Of a stretch of DNA of 64,000 nucleotides, positions 50,408-61,785 are shown in pieces. Origin of the DNA: Trochalopteron elliotii (Eukaryota > Chordata > Aves > Passeriformes > Leiothrichidae); NCBI GenBank assembly GCA_024734555.1, contig JANPWX010000108.1, positions 1,298,566 through 1,362,565 of the forward strand, in the 5' to 3' direction. Numbering within the stretch: position 1 is the first letter of the stretch; each line of letters opens with the position of its first letter. A program made the position numbers and the translations under genes. Below the pieces are notes generated by a model, which saw only the letters and a list, made by a program, of their open reading frames with translations, did no database searches and was not told the origin of the DNA.

Positions 50408-52031
50408 TATTTAATTTATTTGACAACTTCATAAGTTTTCTGTAATTTTGCCTCATTTATAGGAGGATGGGTACTGAGGGAATGAAGCAAAACTAAAAAG
50501 CATGTACTTTTAATCAAGAAAATGAAATCAAAACATAGTTAATTACAAAATAGGAAGGCAAATATTAAGCACAGATGTAATCACACTCTGCTTTCTGAAG
50601 CACTGCATTGATCAAAATGTCCCCAGATTCTGGAATTCAAAAGTCAGTTAATGATGTAAATGAGAACAGCTTCATTTTTCTGTGGGTAATTCTACCCGTT
50701 CAAGTCAGTCTGTCTCTCTTGGACTCCACTCTAGCGGGGCAGGATGTTTTTTGGTGTTCTAGTGTCTATTTGTGTAGGAATTGTAAGGGTCAGATGCCTT
50801 ACTTCTGAGAGGTTGAAGTGATTTTGAATCAGTATTTTCTTGAAACTTGATGTGTTGGAGCACAGGTTGCTTAAATCTGTCTCTGGACTACTGTGGAGAT
50901 ATGTTCTACATTATTTTAAGCCGTGCCTTGTATTCTGCAAAGTGCAATTGTACTTTTTACCTTTTTAAAGAAAGCTTAAGTCTTACGCTCCACAGAATAT
51001 GTAAAAAAATGAAGGTTTGAGCAGAGCATTTGACTCAGGTATGAAAAAAAATTAATGCAGAGTTGGAAATACACTATGTGAATAACTAATCTCCTACTTT
51101 AAAAAAAGTTAGAGTCACATAAGGTCAGAATTTTCTTTTCATATTTTAAAATCTTAATTTACTATCATTAAATGATTAATGGAATATTTAGACAATGATT
51201 ATAAATGCCAGTGCTCCTAAAGAAGTCCAATTTTCTTTTATGTCTACATTACACCTTTTGATAACACCTTTGTTATCCATTTTTGATGCCAGTCAATGTA
51301 ACTCATCATGTAAATATCCTACTTTAGAAAGTGATGTTCCAACCACTATCAAGTGGGCATCCATGCTTTCTTAATCCATCCTTCACATGTCACATGCATC
51401 CCTAGTTAGCTTAGAAACCCAGACACTTCTTTGTGTTGACCAGTATCTCAAAATTCCAAATCGGTGGCATTATATAACTGGGCCCTCATGTCCTCTGATG
51501 TTTTATTGTTGCTGATGTCTCTTTTCAAGGCTTAATCCCAGTGAGTTGAACTATTAAAAATTTCATCTATTAAGAATATATGGAAATCTATTCTTATAGT
51601 TAAAATAAATTTAAGGGGTTTTAGTGCTTTTATTTATTAACAGGTTTTATTTTTTTCCTTTGGTTTTGTTTGTTTCTTTGTTTTAATTTTGGTGTGCATA
51701 GGGGAGTTTCTTTCTACTATCAGCAATATAGATCCTTTGGTGCCTGTGAAGACTTTTCTTCTCACAGTCATACCTGAGAACCATTAGGTCCAGTCACTGC
51801 AGATCATGAATTACAATGCATTATCTGCATGTCTTTAAAAAAGCAAACATTTGGAACAGTTGTCAGATAACAAAGACATAAGCAACTGTAAACTTTCTTT
51901 GTCTCCACTAGCTATTCCTCTTAATACTCTTAATGGATGGATTCTAGCTGATTTCAACCAAATTTGACAGTCTAAAGTGTCAAAAATATGATTTTTTTGT
52001 GAAAACAGTGTCTAACTAAATGAAAATAAAT

Positions 52032-52052
52032 CCTATCAATTCCCTTGATAGG
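52032..52052. repeat. Perfect short hairpin, 8-bp stem
   Basis: CCTATCAA and TTGATAGG flank a five-base loop, TTCCC. In this eukaryotic setting I do not read it as a terminator. Confidence 0.6.
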
Positions 52053-52654
52053 CAGATAAAATGAGGCTGTTACCAGACTCCATTTTGCTTGACATTGTGC
52101 AGCCAATAAGTCCGTATGTAAACTGGAATTCCCAGATTATCTGCAGAGCAGTCAGCCTCCTGCCTGACTAAAAGTCATAGTACTTGTATGGCTCGAGTAT
52201 GGAGAGGAATTGGAAGTAGAATAGACAAAGTGTATGAAACAAATCTCAGATAATTTAATAGGAACTAGAGAGATAATTTAATAGTTATGGTAGAGCAGCT
52301 GGGGAATAAGAGGTTCAGGATGACACAGTGAGACAACAAAAAGTGTATCACATTTTCTTCCTACAGCCTATATATTATCTGATATTTTTAATGTGATAAA
52401 TCTGTGTATGGTTATATTATTACTTTTCCAACTCTGAGCTGCTGGATGGCTAGTCATTTCTTGGCAATGATTCACCAAATGTTGAATCGGTAGACGCTAG
52501 ATAAAAGTAGTATGAATAGGAGAGAAAGTTCTGTGGAGATGAAGGTACATTTATGTAGCGAAAAATGAGACCATGTCTCTCCTTAAAATGCAGATGATGT
52601 GAAATAAGTAGATTCAGTTCCTTGTACTGAATTTGTAGGTATCTTGTTATTAGC

Positions 52655-52689
52655 AAAAAAAAAAAAAAAAAAAAAAAAGAAAAAGAAAT
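52655..52689. repeat. 24-base poly-A run with GAAAAAG tail
   Basis: Twenty-four uninterrupted A at 52655-52678, then GAAAAAGAAAT. It could be the tail of a retroposed transcript, but no recognisable body lies upstream and no target-site duplication was seen. Confidence 0.9.
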
Positions 52690-55689
52690 ACAGTAATTTT
52701 CTGGATTCTTCAGAATTGAGATTGAACATTTATCCTGGTCGAGAATACTGGGATAAGTAGCAAGCCACCCACTGCACTTCTTGCTAATGGATCATGCTGC
52801 AACAAACCACATGCATTTTCCTTTGTCTCACATGGTGAAAGCAGAAGAAGGGTTGTAAATGGGAAAGGAGCGAATTGTTGTGCCTTTTAAAGCAATCTGT
52901 CTTGATATCTGCTAGGTGCATGAGAAGATGTTGATGACATCAAGGCTAGAATGGACATTGACAAAGTGATATAAGGATGTCTGATTACTTTGGCCCAGCC
53001 ATCCTCCTTCTAACCAAGGAATGCATCCCATTTACTCTTGTCCCTGTTCCTGGTTATATAAACTGGTTTAACACTTGTGTCATGGTCAAAATTACGTTGA
53101 CTTCCTTTCCTGCTTTAACTACAATAATTGCTCTCAGGGCTGTAAATACCTCCAGACAGCCCCAATTACATTATGTTCTTACTTTATTTTCTCCTGTCCT
53201 GTTTCCTTATGCTGCATTTCATTGGCCTCATACCTCCCTTTCTCTGTCTAAATAAACTCCTATATAAACAACCTGCCCCTAATTACATTTTCCCAGATTC
53301 ACTACATCCATCCAAAATATATTTATTTAGGCAATCTTGGCTTTATATATTGTTACTGATAGTGAATGATAATACTGATAATAACTCAGTGCTGCTAGTT
53401 GTTATAATTCTGTCAACCCCCGATCCCAGCTATCTGTATATCTGTAAAATAACTTCCCCTTACTCACATATGACATCCAGCTTTTCATCATGATGCTGTT
53501 GTTAACCTCTGTCAGCACGGTTGTGTGCCATGTCCACCATAGTTTCTCATGGCATGTCTCCAGCCGGTCCTGATATTCTGTTCTGCAGCATGACCTTAAG
53601 CCAGGGGTAAGTCAGAAACCTAGCCATTTCCCTGTAGACCAAACAATACAATTTAAGACTTTTAAATTTCTTTTGGGAGGCTTTTTTTGTACAGTGAAAT
53701 CACAATTTGTACAGTGAAAGACAGAAATCTGCAAAGGCAGCTAAGATATTTTTCTCTGCAATCTGTGAATTTATAAAGCCATGAAATTCTACAACATTAA
53801 ATTAAGAAAAGGGAGACAGGTTTTTTATAGAAAAGGACATACCGATATTAACTCCAGAAAATCAAATAGTTCAGGATAATAATTTAAAATATGCTGATAA
53901 AATTTCCAATACTTGCTAAATTAACTGATTAGCTAGTGATGAATATGTCTAACAGGAAGACTCATGTATGAGCAATATGATGTTTAAATCTTGAGTCTAA
54001 AACAATTTAAAAATTATCTGAAATGTGGGTTGGCTCTTTGCTGCATGGCAAACAGGTCTTCCCCTCCTTCCTCATATTTTGTCCAGAAATACTATCACAG
54101 AAACAATTTTACTTCCAAGAAATACAAAAAGTTTCTGGCTTATTAATTAAATAAAAAATCTCACTAGAAAAAAAAGTAATTTTTTACAAATTCCTGTCAT
54201 CCATTACTATACATGAAATAACTATTTATCTGTTCTTAGTGTCTATTTACTTTAAGGAATATAGGCGCAAAATCAGCAAGAGAAATAAAATAAAAACAAT
54301 TACCTTGCAGTGGCCTTCACAATTATGTAACTTTTAGTCAGAAATCAAACAATTTGCTTTTACGATGTAATCTTGATTATGAATTTACAAGACAATATTA
54401 ATTGTAATTAAATTTGGGCAGAAATCATGGCTCTTTATCCCTACATTTGACTCACTTTAGTTCTTCTAATTTGTTATGCTGTCATAGACATGGACACAGA
54501 ACGGAATGAATGCCAACATGAATTTTTCAACACCTTTTTCAACTTTTAAAATACTTGGTGTCTAAATATTTTTGTGGTATGTGTACACAAAGAAATCTTG
54601 AATATTCTAAAAGTTGTAGGTGTATTTTTGCTGCAACAACTGTATGCCACTAAAACTGCAGTAAATTCATTAGTAAAATGCTACTGTCATTGTAATAATT
54701 TTATAACATGAGGATTAAAATAAACAAAGCAGAAATACCACATATCATCATATAAATTACAAATAGATCTTTCTTGGCATAAAATATTCTGAAACACTGT
54801 ATATATTCAGCTGAAATCTGTTGTTGTTGTTGTCCTAAATATACTCCTTTGTTAAAATTATACTTCTTACCCCTTTGGCTATTGACAGCCTATTATTTTT
54901 CATATGTGCCATCCTTATCCAAGAAAGTGAAAGAACAACTAATTATATCCTTTGCAAATGAGTGCAGCAGAATAGCTTTTGTTCACCAAAATTCTTAAGG
55001 CTACTCATCATGAATGCGGAATTCACTACGATTTTCTTGTTGTTGTTTCTAATGTACAGCCACTTTAATGGCATGTGAAGTTTGGCATTTGAAGCTAATT
55101 GTATACTTCGCTTTGGAGGCTGTAAATCCAGTCAGTCTGCCTAGCTACACTGCATTTGTATTTAGGCCTTAATTGATCATTTTGCAGAAGGTTTTGTGTG
55201 TAGTTTTTGTGTGATTGACATTGGCACTATTATTTTTAAAGGTTGCCCCACAGTTTCAGTAAAGGCTGTGGTGGTAAGCAATAAAAATGAAGGTCAGTAA
55301 AATAAGTCTATTAACAAAAGCGTAGTGTTTGAGGGAAATGTGTTACACCTGAAAACTTTACAAAATTAACTGCGTACAAAAGCTCCTCTAACTCATTTTT
55401 CTGTGTTACTGAGAAATCAAAAGTAAATTACTTAAGCAGAAAAGCAGACATTTGAGCTGAAAGTGGAATATAGGCATGAATGGTATGAAAAAATTAATGG
55501 AAAAACAGAGCCGAAATAGAAAGCATATACACTCATGTATCTTCAACAGATGTAAGAATTTCAGGTATTGTGCTGGTCAGTCTGTTTATCAGTGTATGTA
55601 TTCTAAGTTGGCAGGTGTCAGTAAAGACCACTGAAAAAATTAAGTTTCAGCATCTTTATTAATGATGGAGCATAATGTACTCTGAGGAA
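52690..55689. other. Non-coding DNA; C/T-rich block at 52980-53520
   Basis: The part at 52980-53520 is markedly pyrimidine-rich on the + strand and carries two overlapping frames of 92 and 106 codons (52977-53255 and 53173-53493) with hydrophobic composition, as pyrimidine-rich codons would give. I considered a mitochondrial insertion and could not match it. (TTG)n lies at 54821-54835. The stretch 55000-55310 has balanced composition and developmental-factor-like motifs. Confidence 0.5.
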
Positions 55690-55752
55690 TTCTGTTAATG
55701 TTACAACATTATGTTGTAATTTTAATGTTATAACATTCTGTTAATGTTACAA
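55690..55752. repeat. Short direct repeats with internal palindromes
   Basis: TTCTGTTAATGTTACAA occurs at 55690-55706 and again at 55736-55752 (17/17). Between and within them are TTACAACAT/ATGTTGTAA arms with a 1-base spacer (55701-55719) and the palindrome AATGTTATAACATT (55724-55737). The block lies just 5' of the CR1 beginning near 55785. Confidence 0.85.
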
Positions 55753-55784
55753 AATGAGAGGAATGGCAGGTGCACAAGAGAGCT

Positions 55785-56112
55785 GTGCTGATGTTTAGAG
55801 AGGCCTCACCAGTCTGGAGAAAAGGACTGACAGGAACCTTGTGGAGTTCAACAAAGGGAAGTTCAAAGTCATCCTCATGTATCTGTGTACCACGTAGTGC
55901 ATGAACAACTTCATTTGCCAATAGAGGTAGGGGGACACTGACTGGTTCCTGACAGACAGAAAATTGTGGAGTCTCCATATTAAAAAAAAAAAAAAATCTC
56001 AGTATGACCCTGAGCCATGGACTCTAGATGGACAACAGACTCCCTGTTTGAGGAGTACAAGACAGACCTACAGAGGTCCCATCAGCCATTTTGTGACTCC
56101 ATGAATCCCAGA
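55785..56112 (+). mobile_element. CR1 LINE fragment (plus strand) with internal deletion
   Basis: The left part (CTGGAGAAAAGGACTG, GACAGGAACCTTGTGGAGTT, CAACAAAGGGAAGTTCAAAG, GTAGGGGGACACTGACTGG) matches the sense ORF2 C-terminal region of CR1. The right part (GACCTACAGAGGTCCCATCA, GCCATTTTGTGACTCCATGA) is the CR1 3' end with decayed octamers. The segment normally lying between them is largely missing or unrecognisable, and a 14-base A run at 55982-55995 interrupts it. The antisense 89-codon frame (55709-55978 -) is a shadow of CR1. Confidence 0.75.
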
Positions 56113-56163
56113 TAATACCATTATGGAGCCTGTCTGCTGCTCCTTGTACACTCTCCTGAGACC
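56113..56163. other. Unclassified sequence before the gap
   Basis: About 50 bases (…GAGCCTGTCTGCTGCTCC…CTCTCCTGAGACC) between the CR1 3' end and the assembly gap. The composition is GC-richer than the region. Not recognised. Confidence 0.4.
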
Positions 56164-56540
56164 NNNNNNNNNNNNNNNNNNNNNNNNNNNNNNNNNNNNN
56201 NNNNNNNNNNNNNNNNNNNNNNNNNNNNNNNNNNNNNNNNNNNNNNNNNNNNNNNNNNNNNNNNNNNNNNNNNNNNNNNNNNNNNNNNNNNNNNNNNNNN
56301 NNNNNNNNNNNNNNNNNNNNNNNNNNNNNNNNNNNNNNNNNNNNNNNNNNNNNNNNNNNNNNNNNNNNNNNNNNNNNNNNNNNNNNNNNNNNNNNNNNNN
56401 NNNNNNNNNNNNNNNNNNNNNNNNNNNNNNNNNNNNNNNNNNNNNNNNNNNNNNNNNNNNNNNNNNNNNNNNNNNNNNNNNNNNNNNNNNNNNNNNNNNN
56501 NNNNNNNNNNNNNNNNNNNNNNNNNNNNNNNNNNNNNNNN
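56164..56540. other. Assembly gap, 377 N
   Basis: An unbroken run of 377 N. Because the length is not a round number, it is likely an estimated gap size. Frames of 144-201 codons that cross it on both strands consist mostly of unknown residues and should be ignored. Confidence 1.
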
Positions 56541-56565
56541 ATGGCCGCAGCCCATGCCTGTTATC
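56541..56565. other. GC-rich sequence after the gap
   Basis: ATGGCCGCAGCCCATGCCTG immediately follows the Ns and is much richer in GC than the region. The initial ATG has no supportable reading frame and is not annotated as a start. Confidence 0.4.
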
Positions 56566-56615
56566 TCTCCTCTCCTCTCCTCTCCTCTCCTCTCCTCTCC
56601 TCTCCTCTCCTCTCC
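56566..56615. repeat. (TCTCC)n pentanucleotide array, 10 copies
   Basis: Ten perfect TCTCC units followed by a T-rich tail (CTTTTTCTTTTCTCTTTT). The complementary strand is (GGAGA)n, a polypurine repeat. It sits 25 bases from the assembly gap, which it or a longer version of it may have caused. Confidence 0.98.
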
Positions 56616-59600
56616 TTTTTCTTTTCTCTTTTAACAGTGGCAAGAAATTGCTACTGTTGATAGTATATCTGTATTTTTTTGGGACACTGCCAAAAGGATT
56701 AGCCCTACTGGGCGTTATTTATGAATAAATACACAGACAGATAAAAAGGCATCTTACAATTTGTATTATTATTCTGCAAGTCTAAAATTGAATGTATAAT
56801 TAGTGTTTCCTTTGTAATTTCAAAAGTGATTTTCATTGGCTTTCCTATCGTTAATCTGCTCTAAAGGTTGCACTGAGAAAATTGCAAATCTATGACTTTA
56901 TTATAGGTCTTAGAAGATACCATATGCTGACATTTTGACAGGTTGCTTGCATACAAATGGCTGAAATAGTACTAGCAACCTTAGTAGTTTGTATGCTCCC
57001 TGCTTTATTTGTTTTTTTTTGCAGTACTACTGATGCTCAATACATACTGAACTGTTTGATTTCATTTCATGAAACATGAATACATGAAGGAGTTTGTCCT
57101 GTTTGCTTCATAAATAAAGGAGATTATCATCCCTAAAAGCATCGGGTCAAAACAAGTCAAAATCTGTGCTGAAACTGAGGTTAATAGTGTGCTGAAAATG
57201 AGCTTTTAAGTAAAAGATAGAGAAAACTCTTTTTTTCTGCAAAAAGAGAAAAAGAAAAAAGAGAAAAGCTATCTTTAACTATTCTCAATGAAAATAAAAC
57301 TCCATTGTGAGTATGTATCTTCATGGTAAATCTACCACAGGGATTTGTATACCCCTCTCCAAAAAGTCTTTATTTTATATATATTGATAAAATGTAATAT
57401 CTCCTTCACATATTGCTTGTAGGTCTTAACTAATCTGACCCATTTTAGATGAACCCCATCTTAATATGATTTGCCTTTTCATAAAGCAGAATAGATTAAC
57501 TGACTCACATACAGAGATTTAGACTGTTGCTTTATTCCTTCATTAGATTTATTTCACACTAGTCTCCAAACACCTGTACAGACTCACATATTCTAATTCA
57601 TAACAAAAGTCAGTCTAGAAAGTAAATAAATTCTTGTCAAGGTTCAGTTACCATAACTAGAAGAGAATATATACAGAGAATGCATAGAGACATTGTAATT
57701 TTTAAAAAAGATTGCAGGGTGTAACCTTTTAATAAAAGTGTTTTAATATTTTAAAGATCATACAGAGTGTGTTTAAATTGAAAAGATAAAAAAAAACCAA
57801 AACAACAAAACAAAAACCCCACAACAGTATCTATAAAGAAAAAGAACAGTGTATCAAATTTAATTCATATTATTTCTCCAAAAATAGTCAAAGAGGATGT
57901 GGTTTGGTTGCTATATTTTTGAATAAAAATACATTGAAAAAATAACGCCAATGCATCTTTGACACTAGCTACTGCTATTGATTATACACACTAATGAACT
58001 CTGAAGGATAAGGCAGTAATTACACAAGGTTTTTTATCATCTGGAGAGACGGCAATAGTTTAGAAAGAAACTGAAAATGTTGAGAAGATAATGCTCACTG
58101 ACGTAAGAAGCAAAATTATATTAAAACATTGCATTTGTAGGCAACTAAAGTATAATTTATTCTAATCACATTTACCAGACAGAATTGCTCAACTGAGGTT
58201 TGCCTAGAACAAAATTCCATGAGTTGGTTCAAAAATAGGTGATAGTGTGAAATTCATCACATTCCAGTTTTGGAAGTAACTCAGCTTGAGGGGCTGTGCA
58301 TGGGAAGCAAATAGAATTTAAGATACAGAGAAGTTATGCTAGATTTAGACATCAATTATGTCCTGCCATCCCATTTAATTTTCACTGAAGTCAGATATGG
58401 AAAATACTTCTGACATGCAATGTTGGGGAAAGAGGACAGAATTTATTAAACAAAAGAGGAAGAATATAAGGAAGAAAGATATGACACATTTAAGGAAGCA
58501 ATAACAAACTTGCCAAATTTCTTTCAGATGTACATTGAGACATATGAGTTTCTGGTAGGACTTTTATGATTATATGACTAATCTGGAAGGCATTAGCAGC
58601 TAGACACCAGCCTTCTGCCAAATGTTCCACTTAACACTTCTATGTTCTCTTTCTCCCAGCTTGAATGTGGCATAAAAACTAAATGTTATTGAAGAATTTG
58701 GAAAAAAATATTTAACAGACCTAGAAGTAAAATTGAAGATTAGGGAATAGGTGAAATTATTTAATTCTTCATGCAATTAACACTCATGGATGATAAAAAA
58801 CCAAACAGAATATTGAAATAATTTATTTGACATTAAACAGACACTTTTATTTGGTGTCTCTCTGTTTTCCTATGAAAGGAGATATGTTTTATAATGTATG
58901 TGTTCAGACAGTTAATAAATTTTGGTAGAAATTTGAAGAACAAGGTATCAGTTTCTGTTTCCACATAACAGCAATGGTAGTAGTAATAGCAATATTATAT
59001 TTTATCTCAAATGAACAATTTATATTGCATAATTTTAACAGTCTCTGTGTCAAATGTTCTTTAACTGAACAATGGCTTGATGGTTTCTCTTTTTAACAAG
59101 AGAAGCTCTTCAAAGGGAATTGCGTTTGTCAGCCAAGGCAGGATTGTGATGAATCCACTTTTCACCCTCAGTTTTGTGCAGATTTGTACTCTTCAGATCC
59201 CCTGAACAGCAAAGGTAATGTATTAAAGAAGAGAAAGACTCCCATAGATTGATGTCTTCACAAGACAGGACAACCATTCCTCTCAATTCCTCCAAAACTG
59301 GACTAAAAATTGGGACAAAACCCTCAGGATACCCAATATTATGAATTGTTAACACAAATGTGGCATTAAATTAGAGTTTCAAAAATGAGAAATAAAATCA
59401 CTGTAAAGGGGAAAAGCTAGAAAGTAAATCTTATCAGGATCATCAATACAAACTGTTTTCCTCTATCTTAATTTTTTTCTTCACTGTATAGATTAGAGCT
59501 ATAAATAAGCACAATTCTGTGTTAAGCATCCAGAGCTATGTCTGCCTTGTAATTGGAAGATCATTAATAATCAGCTACATTACCTATATAAATATCTAGA

Positions 59601-61589
59601 AAGTGAGTGTGGAAACATAAAGAATGTTTAGTTTTGTGTTAACACACCCTTAGAAAATAAAATGAACCTTTGTACAGAAAATGGCCAACAGAGAAATATG
59701 AATGATTATCTCCTGACAAGCCTGCTATCAATGGAGACATGCCTGGAAACGTATTGCTACTGGACATTCTTAATGCTCTTCTGCAAAAGGGAAGCCCCTC
59801 TGTGACCAGTTCTACCAAAACACGTTTCATTCAGTTGTATTCTTACTTTTACCTGACTGTAAGAAAAATAAAAATGGAAATAGGCAGTCCTCCATGTTTT
59901 TTTAACACTGTATGGATTTTTAATTAAGAAATGTAGAGTTCTGCTTAAACTAAAGAAAAAACACCTCTTTTTTATGCCTTTATATGTCAAGTAGATCCTT
60001 CAATAACTATTATGAAGGGACATCTTAGGGATTGAGTTACTTACTACTATTAAAAAAAAAAAGAATTCTTAGATTGTTTTTTTCTCAAATTATATTTTTG
60101 CTTTTGAAACACATGTTGACTGAATTCCAGTTAAATAAAGGATTTACTTTTTTCAATACTTATAATTCCAATGGAATTCTTTTCAACACTGGAAGACTGC
60201 TGTCAAGAGAGGACTTTATTGAGACTTTTTTAACATTTTTCTGTCTAAGGACTAATAAGAGGAGGAACTTAATTTTGCTCAGAAGTTGGAGAAAATAGGA
60301 TCAGAATTTTCTTTCTCTCCATAGATTTTTTTTTCAGCTGAATCTTTTTGCTTTTATATTGATTTCGTTGAAATGCTGAATAAGAGGTTGTCACACAGCA
60401 GGCCAAACCCAGATGGTATTGTATTTTATCATGGAAACATTTTGAAATTGACGTCTATGAAAGTCTGTTTTAGAGGTTATATGCTCACACACCACACCCC
60501 ACTAAGGTGAGTTTTTTGCCAGGTATAGGTCACCTTCAATTTCCTCAGCCCCTTTATGGGCTCTCTGCCCATGAAGAGGGTGCAGTTGTATTTTCCCTCA
60601 AGTGCACATAATATTCTTGAACCTGATCCTGAGTTTTTGAATGCCAGATCAATTCCTGCGGAAAACATGTTCATACATGTTGGTGTTTCCTGTAGGACTT
60701 TATTCACTTTGTCACTATTAATCTGAGACAGCTGTTCTATACAGGTGATACTTTTCATTCTAAAACCACTCGTGAGCAGATAGATGTAAGAACACGTAAA
60801 AATTCAAGAAAGGGCCTGGAACAATATTTAAAGACCAGTCATCTAGTATGTCCCAAGATTTAAATTGACACAGAACCTAATGCTTTACAGAAATAGAGTA
60901 TTGATTGTCAAAAGTAAGTTTTTGTAATGAAAGTATACTATAATGAATTCACCAGAAATATGATATACTTAAAAGATTTTCTACATATGTACAAATATAT
61001 ATAAAGGAAGAAGAATTAATAAATAATAATATTCTTTCTCACCTCTTTTAATGGTGCTTTTTACTCGTGTATGCAGTGTTATTTTAAATATCCTTGTTCC
61101 ATAATATTCCAAAGATCTTTACAATTTTCCTCTAGAAAAAATAAAGAACTTTATATTTGTGTCAGTCCTACAATTTAAAACTTACATTGAACTGAGTTTT
61201 AAATTTTACTGTATATTAAAAACAGAAAAGAAATACATTTTTAATAAAAGAATATAAGACACGGAAGACATTTTTCAAACAATTCTACTTGATGACAAAA
61301 TAATAGATATAATGAACAGCAGGGAATGAAAGAGAAGCTTGTGCTTTAGAGCAATATAATTATGTAAATTATCAACTGAGTTATACATACTTGCTACTTT
61401 TTCATTTGAGGTTGGTTTTTTTTTTATTATGTGCATAAAGAATGACAAATGATTTTAAAATATTAATTACGAGAAGCTCAACCAGAAATCGGTTCAGAGA
61501 AACCTTTGTATGAGTTTAAAGACATATGGTTCTATTTGTCTTTTCTCACAGATACTCAAAAAGATGTTGAGTGGTCCTGCAACCTAAAG
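56616..61589. other. Non-coding AT-rich unique DNA
   Basis: No gene is recognised. Open frames do not exceed about 93 codons (60477-60758 -). It includes A/G-rich low complexity at 57240-57268 and an A/C-rich tract at 57788-57823. The 60477-60758 block is a little GC-richer and of balanced composition, with no family likeness. Confidence 0.55.
57788..57823. repeat. A-rich tract with C punctuation
   Basis: AAAAAAACCAAAACAACAAA continuing to AAAAACCCCACAAC. Closely similar in style to the tract at 2707-2746. Confidence 0.75.
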
Positions 61590-61785
61590 AATCACAGAAT
61601 CACAGAAAATCCTGAGTTTGAAGAGATGCACAAGCATCATCAAAGCTCCACTCCTGTCCCTGCACAGAACACCCCAAAAGTCATGCCATGTGTGTGAGAG
61701 CGTTGTCCAAACTCTTCTTGAGCTCTGTCAGGCTGGTACTGTGATCACTTCCCTGGGGAGCCTGTTTCAGTGCTCAATTAGACTT
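61590..61785 (-). mobile_element. CR1 LINE 3' fragment, CR1-J-like (minus strand)
   Basis: On the + strand: AATCACAGAATCACAGAAAA, CCTGAGTTTGAAGAGATGCA, CAAGCATCATC, CTCCTGTCCCTGCACAGAAC, ACCCCAAAAGTCATGCCATG, GAGAGCGTTGTCCAAACTCT, TCTTGAGCTCTGTCAGGCTG and CTTCCCTGGGGAGCCTGTTT. This 3' UTR type (CACCCCAAGAGTC..GAGAGCATTGTCCAAACGC) is the one I associate with CR1-J families abundant in passerines. It is truncated after about 200 bp. The + strand frames here (61506-61697 and 61618-61800) are antisense shadows. Confidence 0.9.

Larger units (their letters stand above)
49271..52654. other. Non-coding AT-rich unique DNA
   Basis: No gene is recognised. It contains an 11-mer tandem (49777-49809), G/T-rich low complexity at 50293-50407 and 51644-51690, and an 8-bp-stem hairpin at 52032-52052. 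Open frames reach only about 80 codons. Confidence 0.55.

Noticed and set aside
52032..52052. Intrinsic transcription terminator
   Set aside because: There is no T run after the stem, and the window is from a vertebrate.
52655..52689. Poly-A tail of a processed pseudogene
   Set aside because: No recognisable transcript body or flanking duplication, and processed pseudogenes are rare in birds because CR1 does not usually mobilise mRNAs.
52980..53520. Nuclear copy of mitochondrial DNA
   Set aside because: The C/T bias is suggestive, but I could not match the frames to any mitochondrial gene segment.
56068..56728. Long frames of 144-201 codons across the gap
   Set aside because: They consist almost wholly of unknown bases; the known ends are CR1-flanking DNA and the TCTCC repeat.
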